From: Candidatus Bathyarchaeota archaeon
GTDB taxonomy: Archaea; Thermoproteota; Bathyarchaeia; Bathyarchaeales; Bathyarchaeaceae
DNA length: 13,526 nt
Direction of reading: 5' to 3'
Assembly: GCA_023136395.1 (NCBI GenBank)
Contig: JAGLRI010000017.1
Location: 1-13,526, forward strand
The notes below the pieces were generated by a model that was not told the DNA's origin, made no database searches, and saw only the letters and a list, made by a program, of their open reading frames with translations. A program made the position numbers and the translations under genes. Shown one piece after another: positions 7,072-13,520 of the stretch (positions are counted from its first letter, which is position 1; each line of letters opens with the position of its first letter).

Positions 7072-7824
7072 ATGAAAAAGTTGGAAATCACCCTTTCAAA
7101 TCTCGAGCTAGAACGGTATGATAGACAGATGCTGATTTCCGGGTGGAAGGAGGAAGGGCAAAAGAAACTAAAATCCGCAAAAGTTGTCGTAATGGGAGCT
7201 GGAGGATTAGGATGTCCCGCTTCGCTCTATCTTGCAGCAGCAGGTGTTGGTAAGCTTATTATTATAGACAAAGATAAATTTGAGTTAAATAACTTAAATC
7301 GTCAGATTCTTGGTTGGCAGAAGGATATTGGACGCTTTAAATCAGTGGCTGCTGCTGAAAAGTTAAAGGAACTTAATTCATACATAGAAATCACTCCTCT
7401 AATCCTTGAAATTAAAGAAGATAACATTCATGAACTCATCAAAAACGCAAGTGTTGTGGTAGATGCTATGGATAACTGGAGAACTCGCTTTATTATAAAT
7501 AAGGCTTGTATAGAAAAAGAAATTCCTTTTGTTCATGCAGGCATTTTTGGTTTATATGGTCAACTAACTACAATCATACCTAGCAAAGGACCTTGCCTTC
7601 GTTGCATAATACCCAAAACTCCTAAGGAAGTTGCGACTTTTCCTGTACTTGGTGCAACCCCAGCTTTTTTTGCAACACTCCAAGTCATGGAGACCCTCAA
7701 GCTTATTGTGGGTTTTGAAAAAACCTTAACAGGCAGAATGCTTGTTTTTGACGGGAAATACATGGACTTCTTGATCATTAATGTAGAAAAAAGACTTGAA
7801 TGCCCCATTTGCTCAATAGGTTAA
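7072..7824 (+). CDS. E1-like adenylyltransferase, MoeB/ThiF/HesA family
   Basis: Members adenylate the C-terminal Gly-Gly of ubiquitin-like sulfur carriers (MoaD, ThiS, SAMP) for thiamine, molybdopterin or tRNA thiolation. The 250-residue protein begins with the family start LERYDRQMLISGW. It has the nucleotide-binding GAGGLGCPA (42-50), acidic D66 in IDKDKF, NNLNRQ with R77, and DAMDNWRTRF (131-140), where D134 would bind Mg-ATP. Two zinc CxxC pairs are C175/C178 and C244/C247. The usual catalytic-Cys region is replaced by ATFPVLGATP, so this is closer to MoeB, which forms no essential thioester, than to classic ThiF. No carrier gene lies in the window. ATG 7072 touches AGGAG; TTG at 7081 would have a better Shine-Dalgarno spacing. 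It is convergent with nadC, 25 bp away. Confidence 0.9.
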   Translation: MKKLEITLSNLELERYDRQMLISGWKEEGQKKLKSAKVVVMGAGGLGCPASLYLAAAGVGKLIIIDKDKFELNNLNRQILGWQKDIGRFKSVAAAEKLKELNSYIEITPLILEIKEDNIHELIKNASVVVDAMDNWRTRFIINKACIEKEIPFVHAGIFGLYGQLTTIIPSKGPCLRCIIPKTPKEVATFPVLGATPAFFATLQVMETLKLIVGFEKTLTGRMLVFDGKYMDFLIINVEKRLECPICSIG

Positions 7825-7849
7825 AGAAAAAAATCGAAAAGCTAGCTAT

Positions 7850-8704
7850 TTAAGTAACTATCTCCAAATTCAAGTTTATAGATTTTACAGAGTGGGTTAA
7901 AGAACCCATTGATATGATGTCTACGCCAGTTTTAGCATACTCGCTTACATTTTTTTGATTTATTCCGCCTGATGCTTCGACCAAAACTCTCTTTTGCAGT
8001 TCTTTTTTATCAAGCTCTTGTCTGGCGACCAAAATTTCTTGAGTGGTCATATTGTCTAACATAATAATGTCTACTTCAGCTTCAGCAGCTTCAATTGCTT
8101 GATCAATATTTTCTACCTCAACTTCTATCTTTTTTGTGAAACTAACCTTTTCCTTTACTTTCTTAACAGCATCCTTTACTGATCCAGCGATTCTCAAGTG
8201 ATTATCCTTGATTAAGATACAGTCATCGAGTCGAAGCCGGTGTGTGTCTCCGCCACCTAATTCAACAGCCTTCTTATCGAAGTACCTTAATCCAGGAGCT
8301 GTTTTCCTAGTGCAAGCAATTCTTACACTTGGATTTACTTTCCTTGCTTTTGATAAGACGCTTTGAGTTACTGTAGCAATTCCAGACATTCTCATTAAGA
8401 TGTTCAAGGCGGTTCTTTCACCTTTCAAGATTGCTCCACAAAATCCATTAACTTGTAATACTGGTGTTCCAGGCTTCACTATGCTACCATCCTTTACTAA
8501 AAGTTTGACTGTACAACCCAAAATCGTGAAGACCTTAGACGCTTCTTTCAATCCAGCGATGACAGCTCTTTCTTTGCAAACTACTCTCGCAACCACTTGT
8601 ACGTCTTCATCTATTATGAAATCGGTTGTGATGTCACCGAAGCCAAGGTCTTCAGACAAAAACATACGTACCTTCTCATCAATTAAGATTTCATGTCCAG
8701 CCAT
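7850..8704 (-). CDS. nadC: Nicotinate-nucleotide pyrophosphorylase (quinolinate phosphoribosyltransferase)
   Basis: NadC converts quinolinate plus PRPP to nicotinate mononucleotide, CO2 and pyrophosphate in de novo NAD synthesis in the cytoplasm. The 284 residues are full length. Conserved blocks are EDLGFGDITTD (18-28), GERTALN (96-102), TRKTAPG (132-138), GGGDTHRLRL (150-159), KDNH (166-169), EVEVEN (194-199), IMLDN (214-218), ASGGI (244-248) and GSLTHS (267-272). Substrate-binding Arg, Lys and His residues are all present. The start is ATG at 8704, with TATATATA about 10-20 bases upstream, so the mRNA is probably leaderless or nearly so. NadA and NadB are not in the window, and the gene appears monocistronic. 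The C-terminal end ...LNLEIVT is about as long as usual. Confidence 0.96.
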   Translation of the reverse strand: MAGHEILIDEKVRMFLSEDLGFGDITTDFIIDEDVQVVARVVCKERAVIAGLKEASKVFTILGCTVKLLVKDGSIVKPGTPVLQVNGFCGAILKGERTALNILMRMSGIATVTQSVLSKARKVNPSVRIACTRKTAPGLRYFDKKAVELGGGDTHRLRLDDCILIKDNHLRIAGSVKDAVKKVKEKVSFTKKIEVEVENIDQAIEAAEAEVDIIMLDNMTTQEILVARQELDKKELQKRVLVEASGGINQKNVSEYAKTGVDIISMGSLTHSVKSINLNLEIVT

Positions 8705-8820
8705 TTTATCACTACATATATATTTTCTTTAAAAACGTGTTCTTCTGAAATAATTCTTTACTTTTATACTTTTGTGTTTACATATTTTTCCTCAAAATTC
8801 ATTAAAAACTCGCACGTAAG

Positions 8821-9003
8821 TTATCGGTGTAATATTGTCCAGAGAAACGAGGCGATTCCAATTATAATTAAGATGGGTGAAATAGCAAAGACGAAACCAT
8901 CTTTTCGATAAACGTGAAGCAGAAACCAAGGTATCTTATCCAAATCTACCATTAGAATGATCTTGATTACGATCGGAATAAGAACAATTGCAATACCAAT
9001 CAA
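8821..9003 (-). CDS. Small two-helix membrane protein (N-terminus uncertain, TGA near start)
   Basis: A short hydrophobic protein of 60 residues from a TTG at 9003. It has one helix at about 1-18, the loop DLDKIPWFLLHVYRKDGFVF, then a second helix of about 16 residues (about 41-57) ending WTILHR. The helix-IPW-YRxDGF-helix layout resembles small uncharacterised archaeal membrane proteins, as I recall them. The open frame extends upstream as GKSFTVIGISFIL, which completes the first helix. It reaches ATG at 9048-9046, but codon 3 of that longer form is TGA (9040-9042). Either the gene has a recent nonsense mutation or read error, or it starts at a weak internal codon. GGGTAAG upstream of 9048 looks like a Shine-Dalgarno, favouring the longer form as ancestral. 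Function unknown. Confidence 0.5.
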   Translation of the reverse strand: MIGIAIVLIPIVIKIILMVDLDKIPWFLLHVYRKDGFVFAISPILIIIGIASFLWTILHR

Positions 9004-9144
9004 GATGAATGATATACCAATAACAGTAAACGATTTTCCTCAGGCCATTTCTTACCCACTTATTTTTTTTAAAATAAAATAAATTTAATGTTCTATCCAA
9101 ACATCGTCGGTATGCACAATATTCTAAGACAATTGAAAAGTAAT

Positions 9145-9171
9145 TAATGTTTAAAAACGAAGAAAACATTA
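9145..9171. promoter_or_regulatory. Inverted repeat over the TATA box of the tusA-iscS-iscU operon
   Basis: TAATGTTT (9145-9152) and AAACATTA (9164-9171) are perfect 8-bp inverted arms with 11 bases between. The TATA-like TTTAAAAA spans the inner part, and the tusA ATG is 21 bp past the second arm. A regulator binding here would block TBP, so this is a good operator candidate. The surrounding DNA is AT-rich, which raises the chance of coincidence. Confidence 0.4.
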
Positions 9172-9191
9172 TGAACCTTTAGGGAGAAATT

Positions 9192-9428
9192 ATGGAAGAT
9201 AAATCTGATAGAACCTTGGATTGTCTAGGTTTATACTGTCCTGAACCAATATACCGAACAAGAAAGGAATTAGATACCATGAAAATTGGTGAAATTCTAG
9301 AAGTGCTAGCTGATGACCCAGCAGCGGAGGCAGATATCCGAAGCCTTGTAAAACGTTTAGGTCAAGAATTATTAAGTGTAAGTAACGATGGAAACGCTGT
9401 TCGAATTCTAATTAAAAAGTTAAAATAA
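9192..9428 (+). CDS. tusA: TusA-family sulfur-carrier protein
   Basis: A 78-residue TusA/SirA-fold protein. The start of the fold reads LDCLGLYCPEPI with the CPxP motif; C16 is the expected persulfide-carrying cysteine, and C11 is an extra nearby cysteine. TusA relays sulfane sulfur from desulfurases or rhodaneses to acceptors, for example in tRNA thiolation and dissimilatory sulfur metabolism. AGGGAG stands about 6 bases before the ATG. It is the first gene of the operon, 40 bp before iscS. A relay with IscS C329 and IscU is suggested by position. Family identity is secure; the true donor and acceptor are not known. Confidence 0.9.
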   Translation: MEDKSDRTLDCLGLYCPEPIYRTRKELDTMKIGEILEVLADDPAAEADIRSLVKRLGQELLSVSNDGNAVRILIKKLK

Positions 9429-9468
9429 AAATATGGAGTTTAGAAATCTATTTCAGAGTGAGTGAGCA

Positions 9469-10653
9469 TTGTCGAAAACTAAACGAATATATCTAGATCA
9501 TACGGCTGGTAGGTTTACAGATTCTCGAGTAATAGAGGTAATGTTGCCTTTTATGAAATTGCTTTATGGAAATCCATCATCTATTCACTCATTTGGTCAA
9601 GAAACAAGGCAAGCTGTAGAGGATGCAAGAATAAAAATTGCAGAATTGATTAGTGCTGAAAGAAAAGAAACAATATTTTTTACTTCAGGTGCAACTGAGA
9701 GCAATAATATTGCAATTAAAGGAGTTGCAGATCGAAATAAAGACCGGGGAACACATATAATAACTTCTAGTATAGAGCATATGTCAGTTCTTAATCCTTG
9801 CAAGTTCTTGATGACGAATGGATTTAAAGTTACTTTCCTTCCAGTTGACAAGTACGGTTTTGTAAATCTTGAGAGGCTAAAGGAAGAATTAACGGATGAT
9901 ACAATTCTGGTTTCTATCATGTATGCAAATGGTGAAATTGGAACAATCCAGCCAATAAAAGCAATCAGTCAAATCGTGCACACTAAAAACGCTTATTTAC
10001 ATGTTGACGCCACAGCAGCAAATGGACAAGTTCCATTAGACGTAAAAGGTGAAGGAATTGATCTACTCACTCTTTCTTCCAATGATATGTATGGACCGAA
10101 AGGTGTGGGGGCCCTCTACATAAAAAAGGGTACACGTATTAAACCTCTAGTTCATGGTGGAGGACAAGAAAGGGGCTTACGGTCAGGAACAGAAAATCTT
10201 CCGGGTATGGTGGGGTTTGGAAAAGCCGCAGAAATAGCAAAAAAAGAATTATTAACTGAAAATAAACGACTGAAGAACTTGCGAGACAAGCTTATCAAGG
10301 GCATACTTGACCCTATTTCCCACTCCTTTTTGAATGGTCATCCAACCAAACGTTTACCTAACAACGTTGCGGTTAGGTATGACTTCATTGAAGGTGAGTC
10401 TATATTGTTAAGTCTAGACATGATGGGGGTTGCAGCATCCTCTGGGTCCGCTTGTACTACAAAGACATTGGAACCTTCACATGTGCTGAGGGAAATGGGT
10501 CTGAAACATGAGGAAGCTCACGGTTCATTATTGTTTACATTGGGTAAACAAAATAAGGAAGAAGAAGTCGAATATGTTATAGACATAATGCCCAATATAG
10601 TTAAAAGATTAAGAGTAATGTCACCATTAACCCCGAAGGAGTTGAAAGAATAA
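9469..10653 (+). CDS. iscS: IscS-like cysteine desulfurase homologue with Asp replacing the PLP lysine
   Basis: A 394-residue fold-type I aminotransferase-class V protein of IscS/NifS type, collinear with E. coli IscS. Seen: GNPSSIHSFG (34-43), SGATESNN (73-80), EHMSVL with the ring-stacking H104, D180 in HVDAT, GGGQERGLRSGTEN (230-243), and SSGSACTT with mobile-loop Cys C329. The lysine that should hold PLP (E. coli K206) is D206 in LSSNDMYGPKG. In addition H205 is Asn, Q183 is Ala, N155 is Gly and R354 is Leu (L355). I recall the same SSND and GxLL pattern in Archaeoglobus fulgidus IscS, which was crystallised with IscU. Ordinary desulfurase chemistry is therefore doubtful; a persulfide or scaffold role with IscU is inferred. 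The start is TTG at 9469 after GTGAG. The stop overlaps the iscU start by one base. Confidence 0.93.
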   Translation: MSKTKRIYLDHTAGRFTDSRVIEVMLPFMKLLYGNPSSIHSFGQETRQAVEDARIKIAELISAERKETIFFTSGATESNNIAIKGVADRNKDRGTHIITSSIEHMSVLNPCKFLMTNGFKVTFLPVDKYGFVNLERLKEELTDDTILVSIMYANGEIGTIQPIKAISQIVHTKNAYLHVDATAANGQVPLDVKGEGIDLLTLSSNDMYGPKGVGALYIKKGTRIKPLVHGGGQERGLRSGTENLPGMVGFGKAAEIAKKELLTENKRLKNLRDKLIKGILDPISHSFLNGHPTKRLPNNVAVRYDFIEGESILLSLDMMGVAASSGSACTTKTLEPSHVLREMGLKHEEAHGSLLFTLGKQNKEEEVEYVIDIMPNIVKRLRVMSPLTPKELKE

Positions 10654-11036
10654 TGTATAGTGAAAAAGTTATGGATCATTTTAAAAATCCACGCAATATG
10701 GGTGAAATTCCAGACGCTGATGGTATTGGCACTGTTGGGAATCCTGTTTGTGGAGACATGATGGAAGTCTACATTAAGGTTAAAGACAAATGTATAGTTG
10801 ACATTAAATTCAAAACCTTTGGTTGTGGGGCTGCGATTGCAACTAGCAGCATGGTAACAGAATTAGCCAAAGGAAAGACGTTGGAAGAAGCCAAGAAAAT
10901 CACTCGTGCAAATGTAGCAGAATCGTTGGGGGGACTCCCAAAAATAAAAATGCATTGTTCCAACCTCGCTGCTGATGCGCTACATCACGCAATAGAAGAC
11001 TATTACAAAAAACAAAAAATCGAGGAGGCTAAATAA
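10653..11036 (+). CDS. iscU: Fe-S cluster scaffold IscU
   Basis: IscU assembles [2Fe-2S] clusters using sulfur handed over by IscS. The 127-residue protein starts MYSEKVMDHFKNPRN, a typical N-terminus. It has all cluster ligands: C33 in NPVCGD with D35, C58 in FGCGAA, and H101-C102 in KMHC. LPKIK (95-99) corresponds to the LPPVK chaperone-binding motif of E. coli IscU. There is no C-terminal NifU extension. Its ATG overlaps the iscS stop (TAATG), so translation is coupled. Its six-cysteine neighbour begins at the next base after the stop. Complete and unremarkable in length. Confidence 0.95.
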   Translation: MYSEKVMDHFKNPRNMGEIPDADGIGTVGNPVCGDMMEVYIKVKDKCIVDIKFKTFGCGAAIATSSMVTELAKGKTLEEAKKITRANVAESLGGLPKIKMHCSNLAADALHHAIEDYYKKQKIEEAK

Positions 11037-11192
11037 GTGAGTTCAAAATTCGTACAGTGCGAGTTCTGTAAAACAGAAGTATCCTTAGATTCATGTGAAT
11101 TTGCAAAGTATCACACTATAATTGACGGAAAAGAGCATGTTTTCTGCTGTGTAAAATGCGCCCAAAAAGATGAGAAAAAGACAAAAGAGTGA
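11037..11192 (+). CDS. Six-cysteine small metal-binding protein, TRASH/treble-clef-like
   Basis: A 51-residue gene starting at GTG 11037, the base right after the iscU stop. A strong GGAGG lies about 9-10 bases upstream inside the end of iscU, so it is very likely translated from the operon mRNA. Cysteines are at 8, 11, 20, 37, 38 and 41: CEFC near the N-terminus, a lone C20, then FCCVKC near the C-terminus. The CxxC...FCCxxC layout resembles TRASH or YHS-type metal-binding treble clefs. The tail is very Lys/Glu-rich (about 44-51). It may bind Zn, Fe or Cu, and could chaperone metal to IscU; this is inferred from position only. Its small size makes it easy to miss in automatic annotation. Confidence 0.8.
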   Translation: MSSKFVQCEFCKTEVSLDSCEFAKYHTIIDGKEHVFCCVKCAQKDEKKTKE

Positions 11193-11287
11193 CGAATGTT
11201 TTTGACATTGCCAACCTCTATATGAAATCTTGTTGTGGAAATATACACTTAGTTTTTAGGATAACTTAGATGCCCTATAATTTAGCA

Positions 11288-11635
11288 TCAATTCTCTGTA
11301 TTTTTTCTTGTTTGTGTAACCTTAACAATGAGGGTGAATGCTAGTAGCCCAAGGATTACGCCCAGAGCGTTATTAGCTATGTCCATGAGGTTTGCTTTCC
11401 TCCATGGAATAAAGAGTTGGAGGAACTCAGTTATGGGTACGCTAGCTACCGAGGTTACGATCCGCTTAACTCTATCCTTTAAAGCAAAACTCCAGAGGAT
11501 AGCCAAGATCGTATATACGCCTATGTGTCCCAAGTCCAATATAGCTGAGACGCCTTCCCCCTTCTGGATAGGTATTATTGAAAGTACAGATATCGCTAGA
11601 AGCCAAAGAGTCGCTAGAATCGCTCGCAGATTCAT
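11288..11635 (-). CDS. VanZ-like small membrane protein
   Basis: A 115-residue protein with four hydrophobic segments (about 5-22, 36-51, 57-75, 86-106). The pattern GHIGVY (36-41), TEFLQLFIPWRKANLMDIANNALG (69-92) matches the VanZ-like family: TE, Q, R, D and N residues in order. VanZ gives low-level teicoplanin resistance in enterococci, but the role of archaeal homologues is unknown and resistance should not be assumed. The ATG at 11635 has no clear Shine-Dalgarno, so a leaderless or weak start is possible. It converges with the isc operon, 95 bp away. Confidence 0.8.
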   Translation of the reverse strand: MNLRAILATLWLLAISVLSIIPIQKGEGVSAILDLGHIGVYTILAILWSFALKDRVKRIVTSVASVPITEFLQLFIPWRKANLMDIANNALGVILGLLAFTLIVKVTQTRKNTEN

Positions 11636-11643
11636 AGCAACTA

Positions 11644-11671
11644 AAAGCTAACATCCTACTAGATTAGCTTT
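11644..11671. repeat. Perfect 8-bp inverted repeat upstream of the VanZ-like gene
   Basis: AAAGCTAA (11644-11651) and TTAGCTTT (11664-11671) are exact inverse complements with 12 bases between. The site is 9 bp upstream of the VanZ-like ATG and 124 bp before the nfo ATG, inside a divergent intergenic region. It could be an operator or a 5' hairpin in the VanZ-like transcript. No run of T follows closely enough for a clear terminator. Confidence 0.4.
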
Positions 11672-11794
11672 ACTCTTTCAATTATATTATTCAAGCATTT
11701 TTCGCCTTTCCTTTAAGTAGACTCAAATACATAGAATGAGACGTGCGCGCATTGTTACGGGTTGAAATTTGACTCATCATCAGGCGATAAAAGC

Positions 11795-12631
11795 ATGAAA
11801 CTTGGTCTTCATTTATCGATTAAAGGATCAATTGATAGGGCTGTTGATAGAGCTGTAGAGAATGATTGTAACATATTGCAAATATTTTCGAGGAATCCTC
11901 GTAGATGGCACTCCAAAAAATTGGTTTTAAATGAAATTGAAAGCTTTAAGGCAAAACTAAGGAAGAATGGGATATGTCCAGTTTTTATTCACACGCCATA
12001 TCTTCTGAATCTTTCTTCTCCAAAGGAGGATGTTTATCGAAAGTCTGTAATAGCTTTGAAGAGTGAGTTGCGTAGAGCTTTTGAGTTAAGTGTTCCTTAC
12101 ATTGTAACTCATCTTGGTAGTCATCTCGGGTTTGGAAAAAGGGAGGGATTCACAAGGATTGTGGGTGCTATTAACGAGTCTTTTTCTGTAGTGGAGAATG
12201 ATGTTACTCTTCTTTTGGAAAATACTGCTGGTACGAGGAATAGTATGGGTTCCTCCTTTGAGGACATCGAATACATCGTTTCAAGAATTGAGGATGGAGC
12301 ACGAGTTGGCATATGTTTCGACACTTCTCACGCATTTGCAGCAGGTTATGATCTAGTTTCGCAAGGAGCTATTGAATATACCTTGCAGAAATTCGACGAG
12401 ATAATAGGTCTTAATGAGCTTAAGCTTGTTCATTTGAACGATTCTAAGGGCGGTCTTAACTCTGGGGTAGACAAACATGAACACATTGGACTAGGAAAAA
12501 TCGGGGAGAGCGGATTCAGGAATATCTTAAAGAGCAGGTTAAGACAGCTACCCTTAATCTTGGAAACTCCAATAGACAAAAGAAGAAGCGATATTGATAA
12601 CCTAAGAAAAGTAAGAGAACTTGCAAAATGA
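11795..12631 (+). CDS. nfo: Endonuclease IV (AP endonuclease, Nfo family)
   Basis: Endonuclease IV cuts DNA 5' of abasic sites in base excision repair, using a tri-zinc centre. All nine metal ligands of the E. coli enzyme have counterparts, numbered from this start: H66 (FIHTPY), H106 (THLGSH), E142 (LLLENTAG), D176 and H179 (CFDTSH), H213 (VHLNDSK), D226 and H228 (DKHEHIG), and E257 (ILETP). The TIM barrel is complete at 278 residues. ATG at 11795 is preferred over the longer TTG at 11762 because MKLGLHLSIKG is the usual family N-terminus; the 11 extra residues look unrelated. Monocistronic, convergent with the following gene. Confidence 0.95.
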   Translation: MKLGLHLSIKGSIDRAVDRAVENDCNILQIFSRNPRRWHSKKLVLNEIESFKAKLRKNGICPVFIHTPYLLNLSSPKEDVYRKSVIALKSELRRAFELSVPYIVTHLGSHLGFGKREGFTRIVGAINESFSVVENDVTLLLENTAGTRNSMGSSFEDIEYIVSRIEDGARVGICFDTSHAFAAGYDLVSQGAIEYTLQKFDEIIGLNELKLVHLNDSKGGLNSGVDKHEHIGLGKIGESGFRNILKSRLRQLPLILETPIDKRRSDIDNLRKVRELAK

Positions 12632-12683
12632 TGGAAATTCCTTATTTTTATATTCTATTCACTTATAAAATGTTAGAATTTGG

Positions 12684-13520
12684 TCAGAGATTAATTACAT
12701 CTCCCGTCCTTAAGAGTTTGCAGCGATCACCAAAGGCTTCAACGAGCTGATTGATGGCATCTACACCTGTGCCGTGGCATGGTCCAACAAATTTTGGATC
12801 AATTTTGAGTAGTTCATCTGTAGTTAATTGTATTCTTTTTTTGTCTGCTTTATTTAGGTGGAAACCACCAAGAATGGCATAGATATTATCGATACCTGCC
12901 ACTTTTTTTGCTTGTCTTACTGTGTTTATGATGCCTGAATGAGCACAACCAGACACGATCACTAAACCCTTCCCTTTAACATTGATTATTAAAGCTTGAT
13001 CGTCCTGCATAATATCCTCTTTGAATATTTCTCCCTCTATTGTCCAAAAATTTTTAACTTCCTCGTAGATGGTATTCCTCTCTATCTCCCCACTTGTCAT
13101 GATTTCATTTGTTAGCTTAACTGAATTCTTAGTCAATAGAATTACTCCATCCGATGCTTCAACCTCAGATTGTTTAAATGGTGAACCGATATTTTCGAGG
13201 ATTGGATCAATTTTTAATTTCATGTCAAAAACTTTTGGGTGTGCTATCACAAGAGCCTTCTTACCTATATGTTTAATGATCTCCAATAATCCTCCGGTGT
13301 GATCGTAGTGACCATGGCTTATGAATACAAATCTTATCTTACTAAGATCTACACCCATAACTTTGATGTTATGTGACAAGATATTTGGGGATGGTCCTGT
13401 GTCCATAAGCATAGAGAATTTTTCTTTGTCTTGTTCCCCTTCCGCAAGGAGGGATAATCCATGTTTAGCTATAAGATCCCCCCTTTTTTTGTTCACTGAA
13501 TCTTCAACGAGTACTTTCAC
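12684..13520 (-). CDS. Metallo-beta-lactamase-fold hydrolase, methanopterin-enzyme-like
   Basis: A 278-residue MBL-fold protein. Metal motif ISHGHYDHTGG supplies H69, H71, D73 and H74; further ligands are likely D40 (LMDTG), H194 (SGCAHSG), H221 (GGFH) and H249 (GPCHGTG). The SGCAHSGIINT and GGFHL blocks mark the subfamily often annotated as 7,8-dihydropterin-6-yl-methyl-aminobenzene 5'-phosphate synthase, an archaeal methanopterin-pathway enzyme. Many members have unproven substrates, so the specific activity is uncertain. GTG at 13520 gives MKVLVEDSV, but the frame stays open (T, L) to the right edge. Relatives often begin with a few more residues (xxLTVLVxN), so the true start may be outside the window. 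It lies 52 bp from nfo, tail to tail. Confidence 0.85.
   Translation of the reverse strand: MKVLVEDSVNKKRGDLIAKHGLSLLAEGEQDKEKFSMLMDTGPSPNILSHNIKVMGVDLSKIRFVFISHGHYDHTGGLLEIIKHIGKKALVIAHPKVFDMKLKIDPILENIGSPFKQSEVEASDGVILLTKNSVKLTNEIMTSGEIERNTIYEEVKNFWTIEGEIFKEDIMQDDQALIINVKGKGLVIVSGCAHSGIINTVRQAKKVAGIDNIYAILGGFHLNKADKKRIQLTTDELLKIDPKFVGPCHGTGVDAINQLVEAFGDRCKLLRTGDVINL

Noticed and set aside
8693..8911. 72-codon plus-strand ORF between nadC and the small membrane protein
   Set aside because: It starts inside nadC on the opposite strand, is low-complexity, and overlaps the minus-strand membrane gene.
9040..9042. TGA in the small membrane protein as selenocysteine
   Set aside because: Codon 3 of a hydrophobic two-helix protein has no redox context, and I see no SECIS-like element; a mutation, error or alternate start is more likely.
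8936..9169. 77-codon minus-strand ORF overlapping the small membrane protein
   Set aside because: It is rich in Tyr, Cys, Asn and Trp with no family pattern, and overlaps the better hydrophobic frame and the AT-rich promoter area; it looks like a frame shadow.
11762..11794. TTG-started N-terminal extension of endonuclease IV
   Set aside because: The 11 added residues do not fit the family, whose proteins start at the MKLG-type sequence encoded at 11795.
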